Shown: in pieces, positions 1-7,303 of the stretch
Position numbering within the stretch: position 1 is the first letter of the stretch
Layout: each line of letters begins with the position of its first letter
Source of the DNA: Anabaena sp. UHCC 0204
GTDB taxonomy: Bacteria; Cyanobacteriota; Cyanobacteriia; Cyanobacteriales; Nostocaceae
Length of the DNA: 64,000 nucleotides
Assembly (NCBI RefSeq): GCF_009711975.1
Contig: NZ_VIKW01000004.1
Location: 1-64,000 of the forward strand
Reading direction: 5' to 3'
The notes under the pieces: generated by a model
The model's database searches: none
The model's input: the letters and a program-made list of their open reading frames with translations, nothing else
What the model was told of the DNA's origin: nothing
Made by a program: the position numbers and the translations under genes

Positions 1-136
<136 letters not shown>

Positions 137-170
137 ATCTGAAAATTAATCCTGGATTAATATCCATTTA

Positions 171-198
171 GCCTCCACCTGTCAGTGGGGGTTTTTTT
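171..198 (+). terminator. Rho-independent terminator of psbD
   Basis: A 7 bp stem (CCTCCAC with GTGGGGG, one T-G pair) with a 6-base loop is followed by seven T residues, 35 bases after the psbD stop. It supports a monocistronic psbD transcript. Confidence 0.8.
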
Positions 199-322
199 AA
201 TGGCAAAATTCTATTGCAAATTTTTGCAGTTGTGTTATAGTAATCTCAGGTTACAAACCCAAAGCATTTTGCTTTGCCCCTTTTGAAACTAAGACCGTTT
301 AGGCAACAAGGAGGTGATGCCC

Positions 323-394
323 ATGATAGAAAGTAGTATACGCATGGGTCATCAAGTTGCAGTTAGCCGGCTGTGCGCCGGGGCTGTTCTCTAA
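323..394 (+). CDS. Candidate 23-residue small protein or leader peptide
   Basis: ATG at 323 lies 8 bases after AAGGAGG (308-314), one of the best ribosome-binding sites in the window. The frame encodes 23 residues starting MIESSIRMGHQVAV and ending RLCAGAVL, with stop TAA at 392-394. An in-frame ATG at 317 is too close to the Shine-Dalgarno to be preferred. The start codon sits inside hairpin P0 of the surrounding RNA and the end of the ORF overlaps the GC-rich hairpin at 366-386, so translation would remodel the RNA. No downstream gene follows before the terminator at 498-545, so it is not an ordinary attenuator leader. Function is unknown and translation is unproven. Confidence 0.4.
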   Translation: MIESSIRMGHQVAVSRLCAGAVL

Positions 395-497
395 AAGTTA
401 GCCTTAGTTCTCTTGAGATACTAAGTTAGCTCAACTAGCTAGGCTTAACGTCGGAGTTCCTTCCGGCAGTCTGGTTGCAACTTGAAGACCCGCTAGA

Positions 498-545
498 CCG
501 CCCTGATTTAGGTTATCTGATCTAAATCAGGGCGGATAGTTTTTA
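498..545 (+). terminator. Strong rho-independent terminator
   Basis: CCGCCCTGATTTAG (498-511) pairs perfectly with CTAAATCAGGGCGG (522-535), followed by a T-rich run. It ends the transcript that carries the small ORF at 323-394. Confidence 0.9.
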
Positions 546-1122
546 TGGGTAGTTTTTTATAAAAATCATTATTATTTGGGAACATTAGCAAATAAGAGAA
601 TGTCTGTAAACGGAGTATAGGTTTGTGTCAAGTCCGAACCCTTATCAATAAATGTAGAAACGTTGTGGTTCAAAAACTCTTTTACAACTCAGATAGGATT
701 TTGTCTTCCAAAGCCTGTTGGTGAAAGTAACTTGATACAGGTATATGCTGGCCAATTATTGTTGGTTTCCATAACAAAGGCAAGACCAAGAAAATGGAAA
801 TTGACACTCTCAGGGCTAAAGACACTGAGCCTTACGCTTACCGGATGCTCTTGTAAAAGTAACTTAATCAAAAAAAATCTGATCTTGATCATTTCCAAGC
901 AAATACAATATAATCCAAGGATATGATTCTAGCTTGTCGTATAAGTTAATTGCATAGAAGCTTAACGATTTATTAACCAATTATTAGTCTTTTAGACGCT
1001 AAAATTGTGATATTGGTGGCATTCATGCCTAATAAACAGGTTTAAACCGAATTTCGCAGTTCTAAGCAGTTAGTTAAAGCGAAGCAAGTTGTCCATATAA
1101 AGGTGTGAGGAGAAAAAGAAAA
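546..1122. other. Intergenic region, no convincing gene
   Basis: About 580 bases upstream of the porin. Open frames of 87 codons (663-926, plus) and 69 codons (689-898, minus) overlap each other, lack ribosome-binding sites and resemble no protein I know, so I do not call them. The stretch probably contains the porin promoter and a long 5' leader. Confidence 0.5.
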
Positions 1123-2811
1123 ATGTCTAATATTTTGTGGAAATCCCTAGTGGTTAGCCCAGCAGTTTTGGGAGCAGCGTTGTTAGTATCTTCAACAGCG
1201 ATCGCCGCTCCAACAACTACGGAAACATTATCAGTAGAAGCTGCTTCGACAACAGAAGTATTGGCTAGTGAAACCAAAGAAACTCAAGTTTTAGCTCAAG
1301 TTAACCGCTACAGCAACGAAAACAATAATTCGCTGTCTCAGGTAACATCCGTTTCTCAGTTTTCTGATGTTCAACCTACAGATTGGGCATTCCAAGCATT
1401 GCAGTCTTTGGTAGAACGATACGGCTGTATTGCAGGTTATCCTAATGGCACATTTCGCGGTAATCGGGCTTTAAGCCGTTACGAATTTGCCGCTGGTTTG
1501 AATGCTTGTTTAGATCGTGTGAACGAATTGATCGCCACAGCTACGGCTGATATGGTGACAAAACAGGATTTAGCAACATTACAGCGTTTGCAAGAAGAAT
1601 TTTCCGCAGAACTAGCTACTTTACGTGGTCGCGTAGATGCTTTAGAAGCTCGCACTGCTGAATTAGAAGCAAATCAATTCTCCACAACCACTAAACTTAA
1701 AGGTGAAGCTATTTTTGCTGTCTCCGATGTTTTTGGTAGTGAAACAGGCGACACTAACCGTGCAGTCTTCCAAGATAGAGTCCGTTTAGGCTTAGAAACC
1801 AGCTTTACGGGTAGAGACTTGTTAACAACTCGGTTAGCGGCTGGTAATGTCATAGGCTTTGATTTAAAAGACGAAAATAGTGCTTCTATTCCTGGCACAG
1901 CCCTTGGTCAACAAACTTTCCAAGTCGGTGGCACAGGTGGTAACAATGTTTCAATTGACAAATTGACATACGAAGCTCCTTTTGGTCCAGCTAGGGCTTA
2001 TATTGCAGCCAGTGGTGGGCAACACAGCGATTATGCTGCTGTTAACAATCCCTACTTCTTCGATAAAACAGATGGCGGTAAGGGTGCTTTAACAACCTTT
2101 GCATCTGAAAATCCCATCTACCGGATTGGTGGTGGTGCTGGTGTTGCATTAAATGTACCTTTTGGGAAACCTGGTGATAGCTTCTTGAAGCCAAGTTCAA
2201 TCACATTAGGTTATTTGGCCTCTAATGCTAATAATCCTGCTCCTGGTCAAGGGTTATTCGACGGTGATTATGCAGCTTTAGGTCAGTTAAACTTTAATGT
2301 TGGTAATCGCCTAGCTTTAGCTGCAACCTATGTACATGGTTATCATGGAGCAAACAGCATACTGTTTGATTCAGGACTTGGTAATGGTGCAATAGTAGGT
2401 AGCGGACAAGCAAATATAAATTCTCCATCTGCCTCTTCCAGCAATTCCTACGGTATTTCCGCAGCCTTCAAACCTAGCGAAAAACTGTCTGTAAGTGGTT
2501 TCGTTTCTTACCATGATGTTACAGGCTTTGGTGCTAATGATGATAGAGAAGCTTGGAGCTATGGGGCTGGTATAGCATTACCTGACTTTGGTAAGCAAGG
2601 TAACGTTTTAGGTATCTTTGGTGGCGCTCAACCCTACTCATTACGTGCGGGTGCTAGTGAAACACCATTCCAAGTGGAAGGCTTCTACAAGTATCGCGTT
2701 TCTGAAAATATCTCTGTTACTCCTGGAGTTATCTGGGTTACATCTCCTGGACAAAGCAATAACAGTAATGATGCTTTCATCGGTACACTGAGAACAACTT
2801 TCAGCTTCTAG
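1123..2811 (+). CDS. SLH-domain carbohydrate/iron-uptake-type outer membrane porin
   Basis: A 562-residue outer-membrane porin of the cyanobacterial SLH/OprB type. The ATG at 1123 is chosen over an upstream GTG (1105) because GAGGAG precedes it and the product then starts MSNILWKSL with a classic signal peptide ending near TAIAA (about residue 29). An SLH domain follows at about 75-140 (FSDVQPTDWAFQALQSLVER and GYPNGTF), which in this family binds the peptidoglycan layer. A short coiled coil rich in LQEEFSAELATLRGRVDALE comes next, then a beta-barrel of about 380 residues ending in the aromatic FSF expected for BAM-dependent insertion. Members transport solutes such as inorganic ions; the substrate cannot be told here. 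It has its own terminator and is probably monocistronic. Confidence 0.9.
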   Translation: MSNILWKSLVVSPAVLGAALLVSSTAIAAPTTTETLSVEAASTTEVLASETKETQVLAQVNRYSNENNNSLSQVTSVSQFSDVQPTDWAFQALQSLVERYGCIAGYPNGTFRGNRALSRYEFAAGLNACLDRVNELIATATADMVTKQDLATLQRLQEEFSAELATLRGRVDALEARTAELEANQFSTTTKLKGEAIFAVSDVFGSETGDTNRAVFQDRVRLGLETSFTGRDLLTTRLAAGNVIGFDLKDENSASIPGTALGQQTFQVGGTGGNNVSIDKLTYEAPFGPARAYIAASGGQHSDYAAVNNPYFFDKTDGGKGALTTFASENPIYRIGGGAGVALNVPFGKPGDSFLKPSSITLGYLASNANNPAPGQGLFDGDYAALGQLNFNVGNRLALAATYVHGYHGANSILFDSGLGNGAIVGSGQANINSPSASSSNSYGISAAFKPSEKLSVSGFVSYHDVTGFGANDDREAWSYGAGIALPDFGKQGNVLGIFGGAQPYSLRAGASETPFQVEGFYKYRVSENISVTPGVIWVTSPGQSNNSNDAFIGTLRTTFSF

Positions 2812-2850
2812 ATAGTTAAAAGTTCGTTGATAAATTTGTAATTTATTTTA

Positions 2851-2875
2851 CCCTGCCATTAGGCGGGGTTTTTTG
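2851..2875 (+). terminator. Rho-independent terminator of the porin gene
   Basis: CCCTGCC pairs with GGCGGGG across a 4-base loop and is followed by six T residues, 40 bases after the porin stop. Confidence 0.85.
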
Positions 2876-2983
2876 TTGGGAGAAAAAACCCCAGTAGTGA
2901 CCCGGAGTATACTGAAAAAGAGATGAACTGTAACGTTTTGCTCATCTTCATTAATCTTCTACTTTCATCTTGGATTACTGCTT

Positions 2984-3421
2984 GTGGAACTATCGTGTAA
3001 ATCGGAATACGCAATTTTAGCGTTATTAGAGATGGCCAGTCATTATGAAAATGGTGAACCGATGCAAATTCGGCAAATTGCTACGCAACAAAAGATACCC
3101 GATCGCTATTTGGAACAACTATTAGCAACTTTGCGGCGTGGAGGTATAGTTAAAAGTCAACGGGGTTCAAAAGGCGGCTATTTATTAGCGCGAGAACCTT
3201 GGAAAATTAGTATCTTTGATATTTTAGAATGTTTAGAAGGTTTAGATGTGCAGACGACTGAGCAAGATTCTAATCCCACAAGTCTAGACAATACTCTGGT
3301 GGCAGAAATCTGGCAAGAAGCACGTCAAGCTGCAAATTCAGTGTTACAAAACTATTCGCTTCAGGATCTTTGTGAAAAACGAGATTCACGGAAGCAGTTA
3401 GATATCATGTACTACATTTAA
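2984..3421 (+). CDS. Rrf2-family transcriptional regulator (CymR-like)
   Basis: A 145-residue protein starting at GTG 2984. It has the Rrf2 winged helix at residues 1-85 (SCKSEYAILALLEMA, then QIRQIATQQKIPDRYLEQLL and RGSKGGYLLAREPWKIS). The three-cysteine cluster that holds the Fe-S centre in IscR is absent: only isolated Cys occur in the C-terminal half (ILECLEG and LCEK). This points to a CymR-type sensor rather than an Fe-S sensor. In Firmicutes CymR controls cysteine metabolism through a complex with CysK. Here the gene lies 17 bases upstream of cysK in the same direction, so control of cysteine synthesis or a CysK partnership is a reasonable inference. Confidence 0.88.
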   Translation: MELSCKSEYAILALLEMASHYENGEPMQIRQIATQQKIPDRYLEQLLATLRRGGIVKSQRGSKGGYLLAREPWKISIFDILECLEGLDVQTTEQDSNPTSLDNTLVAEIWQEARQAANSVLQNYSLQDLCEKRDSRKQLDIMYYI

Positions 3422-3438
3422 GGACATAAAAATTTATC

Positions 3439-4398
3439 ATGCAAATTGCTAAAAATATTACGGAATTAGTAGGAAGGACACCTTTAGTAGAGTTAAACCG
3501 GATTCCTCAAGAATTAGGTTGTGTGGCGAAAATTCTGGTGAAATTGGAAAGTATGAACCCTTCTGCATCGGTGAAAGACCGAATTGGGGTAAGTATGATT
3601 ACTGCGGCGGAAAAAGAAGGATTAATTGCACCTGGTAAGACGATTTTGGTAGAACCTACATCGGGAAATACGGGAATTGCCTTAGCAATGGCCGCTGCGG
3701 CTAAGGGGTATCAATTAATTTTAACAATGCCAGAAACAATGAGCGCAGAACGGCGGGCGATGTTAAGGGCTTATGGGGCGCAATTGGAACTCACGCCGGG
3801 AATTGAGGGCATGAGTGGGGCGATTCGGCGGGCGCAAGAGATAGTGGATAAGACACCTTATGCCTATATGTTGCAACAGTTTCGCAATCCGGCTAATGCC
3901 CAAATTCATCGGGAAACTACCGCTGAGGAGATTTGGTCAGATACGGATGGCCAGGTAGATATGATTGTGGCTGGTGTGGGGACAGGTGGAACGATTACTG
4001 GGGTAGCGGAAGTGTTGAAGGCACGAAAACCGAGTTTTCAAGCGATCGCTGTTGAACCTGCTAATAGCCCTATATTATCTGGGGGTAAACCAGGACCCCA
4101 CAAAATTCAAGGTATTGGGGCGGGTTTTATTCCCCAAGTCTTAAAGGTAGAATTGATTGATGAGGTGATTACGGTTACTGATGACGAAGCGATCGCCTTT
4201 AGTCGTAAATTAGCCAGAGAGGAAGGACTACTATCGGGAATCTCTACGGGTGCTGCCCTCTGTGCGGCGGTTCGTGTCGCTCAACGTCCAGAAAATTGCG
4301 ATCGCTTAATTGTTATGATTCAACCAAGTTTCGGTGAGAGATATCTCAGTACACCTTTGTTCCAAGACTTAGAAGCGCAAGGTGGAATTAAAAATTAA
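3439..4398 (+). CDS. cysK: Cysteine synthase (O-acetylserine sulfhydrylase)
   Basis: A 319-residue PLP enzyme that makes cysteine from O-acetylserine and sulfide in the cytosol. Visible signatures are the PLP-lysine segment [13 protein letters not shown] (about residues 38-50), the substrate loop [14 protein letters not shown], the phosphate-binding GTGGTITG and a C-terminal SGISTGAAL. Length is normal for the family. It follows the Rrf2 gene by 17 bases and is probably co-transcribed with it. The last codons (GGIKN and the TAA stop) lie inside an AT-rich repeat that occurs elsewhere in the window, so the C-terminus appears to have been replaced or trimmed by that element. Confidence 0.97.
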   Translation: MQIAKNITELVGRTPLVELNRIPQELGCVAKILVKLESMNPSASVKDRIGVSMITAAEKEGLIAPGKTILVEPTSGNTGIALAMAAAAKGYQLILTMPETMSAERRAMLRAYGAQLELTPGIEGMSGAIRRAQEIVDKTPYAYMLQQFRNPANAQIHRETTAEEIWSDTDGQVDMIVAGVGTGGTITGVAEVLKARKPSFQAIAVEPANSPILSGGKPGPHKIQGIGAGFIPQVLKVELIDEVITVTDDEAIAFSRKLAREEGLLSGISTGAALCAAVRVAQRPENCDRLIVMIQPSFGERYLSTPLFQDLEAQGGIKN

Positions 4399-4446
4399 TA
4401 ATTAAAAATTAAAAAGCAGATTACACAAGCTGTTTGCAAATTTTTA
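4385..4446 (+). repeat. 62 bp AT-rich interspersed repeat, copy 1
   Basis: Starts GGAATTAAAAATTAA and contains GCAGATT followed by ACAAGCT and CAAATTTTTAA. Similar copies are at 16977-17036 (inverted) and 20314-20382. This copy supplies the cysK stop codon. Confidence 0.75.
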
Positions 4447-4488
4447 ATCATTGTTGATTTACTTGTCACTTAACAATCTATTGGATTA

Positions 4489-5178
4489 ATGTCCGATTTT
4501 AACCACTACGACACCCTAAAAGTTAGTGCCTATGCCAGCCAAGCGGAGATTAAACAAGCATATCGCCGCTTGGTGAAAATTTTTCATCCTGATAGTAATA
4601 AAGAAATACCAGATAATGAGCAGATTATTCGTGTTAATGCTGCTTATGAAGTATTGAGTGACAACAAAAGTCGCCTTGATTATGATGAAAAACTTCGTCA
4701 TAGGCAGCAAAAATTCCATCATTCTCGCCAAAAACGTACAGAATCTGCCCAACAGCATTACAAAGCAACTAGGAAAACTGGCAAAGATGTTGATGAGAAG
4801 ATTGAAGAATGGTTATGCCGAGTTTATAAACCAGTAAATCGGATACTTTGTACAATTCTCAATTCTTTAAAAGAGCAAATTGAGGAATTAGCCGCAGATC
4901 CTTTTGATGATGATCTTTTAGACGAATTTCAAGATTATTTAGAATCCTGTCGAGAAGACCTCAAGGACGCTCAAATTAAGTTTCGTTCTTTACCAAATCC
5001 TCCTAGTTTTGCCGCCACAGCCGCGCACATCTACTATTGTATGAGTCAACTTGGAGACGGTATAGAGGAGTTAGCTTATTTTCCATTAAGCTATGATGAT
5101 CGTTATTTGCACACTGGGCAAGAATTATTTCGGATAGCTAAAAGATTGTATCGGGAAGCGCAAGAATCGGTAGGTTGA
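4489..5178 (+). CDS. J-domain (DnaJ-like) protein
   Basis: A 229-residue protein with an N-terminal J domain at about residues 5-68: it begins HYDTLKVSAYASQAEIKQAY, carries the essential HPD tripeptide (FHPDSN) and ends with VNAAYEVLSDNKSRLDYD. J domains stimulate DnaK/Hsp70 ATPase. There is no Gly/Phe region, zinc finger or standard client-binding C-terminus, so this is a type III J protein. Residues about 90-229 are predicted helical, unusually acidic (for example DPFDDDLLDEFQDYLES) and unknown to me. It follows cysK by about 90 bases, but a link is not evident. The target it recruits to Hsp70 is unknown. Confidence 0.87.
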   Translation: MSDFNHYDTLKVSAYASQAEIKQAYRRLVKIFHPDSNKEIPDNEQIIRVNAAYEVLSDNKSRLDYDEKLRHRQQKFHHSRQKRTESAQQHYKATRKTGKDVDEKIEEWLCRVYKPVNRILCTILNSLKEQIEELAADPFDDDLLDEFQDYLESCREDLKDAQIKFRSLPNPPSFAATAAHIYYCMSQLGDGIEELAYFPLSYDDRYLHTGQELFRIAKRLYREAQESVG

Positions 5179-5197
5179 ATATGTACTCAGATCAATT

Positions 5198-5614
5198 CTA
5201 TAATTTCAGTAAAAGTTCTTGATAAGTAACAATTTCAGTATTTTCAAATTTTGTAATCACTAATAAATCTTGATCACCAGTGACTAAAAAATTTGCGTCA
5301 CTATCTTTTGCTAGTGCTAAAAGATAGTTATCTTTCGCATCCCGACAAATAAAAACTTCGGAGGTTATATTTATAAATACACCAATGGTTCGTAAAAGTT
5401 GAATTAACTCATGAACTTTGTTAGACGGAAAATATTTTTGTAACTTAGGACATTGAGTTACTAAAGTAATTTCTTCTAATATTTGCTCAGAAATTACTAC
5501 TATAATTGTTTCGGCAACTAAAAGGTCTTTTAAATCTTTCAGTTCTTTACCAATCAAGAAACTAATCCAAAGATTAGTATCAATAATGATCTTAACTGCT
5601 TTGTTTTCTGTCAT
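5198..5614 (-). CDS. PIN-domain ribonuclease, probable type II toxin
   Basis: A 138-residue PIN-domain protein, taken from ATG 5614 (MTENKAVKIIIDTNLWISFL); an ATG at 5638 would add eight residues and lengthen the overlap with the upstream gene. The acidic PIN residues are visible: D12 in IIDTNLW, a Glu in EEITLV, the Asp in CRDAKDNYLL and the Asp in VTGDQDLL. These coordinate the metal ions for RNA cleavage. It overlaps the upstream 78-codon gene by 23 bases, the usual antitoxin-toxin arrangement. It matches the cyanobacterial PIN family often labelled as a putative toxin component (COG1569-like). Target RNA unknown. Confidence 0.8.
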   Translation of the reverse strand: MTENKAVKIIIDTNLWISFLIGKELKDLKDLLVAETIIVVISEQILEEITLVTQCPKLQKYFPSNKVHELIQLLRTIGVFINITSEVFICRDAKDNYLLALAKDSDANFLVTGDQDLLVITKFENTEIVTYQELLLKL

Positions 5615-5828
5615 AAATTTGAGAACGGACAATTTCAACCTCTTCAGTAATTTCTGCTAATAATAATTCATCAGTTTGAAATACTTCCAATAACTCTGTT
5701 AATTTATGATTCAATGTTTCTTTTTCTAGTTCTTTGCTAAGTAACAATTTTTCAGAATCAGAAAGTTGTTTAACTAGAGTCAGAATTTGCTCAAATGTCA
5801 ATGGTAGTTGATAGGTATTTTGTAGCAT
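5592..5828 (-). CDS. Small antitoxin-like protein paired with the PIN protein
   Basis: 78 residues, starting MLQNTYQLPLTFEQILTLVK, almost all predicted helix with a Leu- and Glu-rich C-terminal half (EVFQTDELLLAEITEEVEIV). It overlaps the PIN gene downstream by 23 bases, so translation is probably coupled. Small helical proteins beginning with a segment such as LTFEQILTLVKQLSDSEK are frequent partners of cyanobacterial PIN toxins. A DNA-binding fold is not obvious by eye. Antitoxin function is inferred from position. Confidence 0.62.
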   Translation of the reverse strand: MLQNTYQLPLTFEQILTLVKQLSDSEKLLLSKELEKETLNHKLTELLEVFQTDELLLAEITEEVEIVRSQIYDRKQSS

Positions 5829-5832
5829 AGTA

Positions 5833-5969
5833 TTAATTTGTTATTTCCCTATTTTTCTGAACCTCTACATTTTCAAATATTTTCTCAATTTTATCAACTA
5901 ATTGAGGATTTTGGTCTAAAGAAATTAATATATTGAGTAAAAAATATTTAATGGCTGAGTAATTTCCTT
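5833..5969 (-). pseudogene. Possible remnant of a C-terminal coding fragment
   Basis: Read on the minus strand, one frame runs about 43 codons without a start codon: it includes YFLLNILISLDQNPQLVDKI and ends EVQKNREITN before a TAA. Composition is protein-like, but an in-frame stop precedes it and no ATG is present. It may be the decayed end of a gene once upstream of the antitoxin-like gene, or chance. Confidence 0.2.
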
Positions 5970-6069
5970 ACTATTTCTTAAACCTAACCCGACTATTCGA
6001 GGTGTGGAGGGAAGATGTACTCTATTATAATGAGGTTACAAAAAATATGATGTGAGCATAAACATTAAT

Positions 6070-6161
6070 AGGACTTACGCAAGATTGAACTCAAAACCTG
6101 ATTCTTGCGTAGGGGTAATTCATGAATTACCCCTACTTCTGTTCTGTTTTGCGTAAGTCCT
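6070..6161. repeat. MITE-like element with AGGACTTACGCAA ends, copy A
   Basis: A 92 bp element with 13 bp perfect terminal inverted repeats (AGGACTTACGCAA / TTGCGTAAGTCCT). It encloses a perfect 28 bp palindrome (GTAGGGGTAATTCA and its complement, 6110-6137). The ends match copies at 28197-28310, 31341-31431 and 44984-45074, but the centre differs. The rest of 5829-6385 holds no gene I can support; the PTPS-family gene's promoter presumably lies after 6165. Confidence 0.75.
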
Positions 6162-6385
6162 GATTAATTTAGTTTTTAATGTACTTTTCTGTTATTTTTT
6201 ATCAGTGTAACAAAATTAATAATGATATTATACAACACAGAATCCGTAGGTAGCGATCGCACCCTTTCCCCAGTACCTACTCAATAGTTACCAGTAAAAA
6301 AGCAACTGACCACTAAGCAACAAATTGGTTTATACTGAGAAAAGTGAAAGATTAAGAAATTTTAAGTTCTGTTCTCAGTGTACTC

Positions 6386-7258
6386 ATGCAATGTATTGTA
6401 AATCGCCGCGCTCAGTTTTCCGCCAGCCATCGGTATTGGTTGCCAGAACTAAGTGAAAACGAAAATGTGGAAAAATTTGGTCTTTGCTCGAAATTTCCCG
6501 GACACGGACATAACTATGTTTTATTTATTTCCCTAGCTGGGGAATTAGATGAATATGGGATGGTGCTAAATTTGTCTGATGTGAAGCACGTCATTAAGCG
6601 GGAAGTTACTGGTCAACTAGATTTTTCCTATCTCAATGATGTATGGGCAGATTTTCAACAAACTCTCCCCACTACAGAAAATATAGCGCGGGTAATTTGG
6701 CAGCGTTTAGCACCCCACTTACCTTTAGTCCGCGTGCAGTTATTTGAACATCCTGAACTTTGGGCAGATTATATGGGTAACGGAATGGAAGCACACCTAA
6801 GTATTAGCACTCACTTTAGCGCCGCTCATAGATTAGCACACCCTGATTTGAGTTTGGAAGAAAATACTCAGATTTACGGTAAATGCGCTCGTGTGAATGG
6901 ACACGGACATAACTATCATTTGGAAGTGACTGTAAAAGGGCAAATTGACCCCCGCACAGGCATGATTATTGATTTAGGGGCTTTAAATCAGATAATTACA
7001 GATTATGTCGTAGAACCTTTTGATCACACTTTTTTAAATAAAGATATTGCTTTCTTTGCTAAAGTTGTGCCAACGGCGGAAAATATCGCTCTTTATATTA
7101 GTAATGTATTGCGATCGCCTATTCAAGCATTAGGAGGAACTCTATATAAAGTCAAACTCATCGAAAGTCCTAATAACTCCTGTGAAATCTATGTTGCTGA
7201 CTCTGAATCAACATCTATCAATGCAGCAGTCAGTCAACCAATATTAGCCAGAGTTTAA
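6386..7258 (+). CDS. Fused tandem 6-pyruvoyl-tetrahydropterin/6-carboxytetrahydropterin synthase family protein
   Basis: 290 residues consisting of two PTPS/QueD domains in one chain (about 1-130 and 135-275). QueD makes 6-carboxy-tetrahydropterin for queuosine; PTPS makes a tetrahydrobiopterin precursor. Each half has the zinc histidines: H15, H40 and H42 (SASHRYW, GHGHNY), and H148, H173 and H175 (SAAHRLA, GHGHNY), plus the catalytic Cys (C34, C167). The second half keeps the Asp-His pair (PFDHTFLN, D213-H214). The first half has LDFSYLN instead, so the usual His is Phe80. The first half may therefore be structural or differently specific. Two-domain versions are known in cyanobacteria. The exact pterin product cannot be read from sequence. 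Confidence 0.87.
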   Translation: MQCIVNRRAQFSASHRYWLPELSENENVEKFGLCSKFPGHGHNYVLFISLAGELDEYGMVLNLSDVKHVIKREVTGQLDFSYLNDVWADFQQTLPTTENIARVIWQRLAPHLPLVRVQLFEHPELWADYMGNGMEAHLSISTHFSAAHRLAHPDLSLEENTQIYGKCARVNGHGHNYHLEVTVKGQIDPRTGMIIDLGALNQIITDYVVEPFDHTFLNKDIAFFAKVVPTAENIALYISNVLRSPIQALGGTLYKVKLIESPNNSCEIYVADSESTSINAAVSQPILARV

Positions 7259-7271
7259 TTTTGAATTTTTG

Positions 7272-7297
7272 TAGAGACGTTCCATGGAACGTCTCTA
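7272..7297. repeat. Perfect 26 bp palindrome between convergent genes
   Basis: TAGAGACGTTCCA followed by its exact reverse complement. It sits between the convergent PTPS-family and gltX genes and could form a hairpin in either transcript. GAGACGTTCCATGGAACGTCTC-type palindromes are common interspersed repeats in cyanobacteria (recalled, not searched). Confidence 0.8.
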
Positions 7298-7303
7298 GAT
7301 GAT

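Larger units (their letters stand above)
296..545 (+). ncRNA. Candidate structured RNA with start-codon hairpin and long-range stem
   Basis: No named RNA family is recognised. Read directly from the sequence: hairpin P0 pairs 316-325 with 343-353 (10 bp, one bulged T at 349) and buries the ATG at 323-325. A long-range stem P1 pairs 352-362 with 475-485 (11 bp including one G-U). It encloses a GC-rich hairpin at 366-386 (CCGGC/GCCGG) and smaller stems, including CGGA/TCCG near 453-465. A perfect 14 bp terminator stem closes the unit. A near-perfect Shine-Dalgarno sequence (AAGGAGG, 308-314) lies just before P0. This could be a regulatory RNA, a translated small-ORF mRNA under structural control, or both. 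The 5' end is not defined by the sequence. Confidence 0.5.

Noticed and set aside
296-545. Structured RNA as tmRNA, 6S RNA, RNase P RNA or a known riboswitch
   Set aside because: No tRNA-like ends or tag, no single long 6S-type hairpin, no RNase P core sequence and no recognised ligand motif; a specific family name would be a guess.
663-926. Overlapping open frames on both strands before the porin
   Set aside because: No ribosome-binding site, no protein-like family pattern, and each shadows the other.
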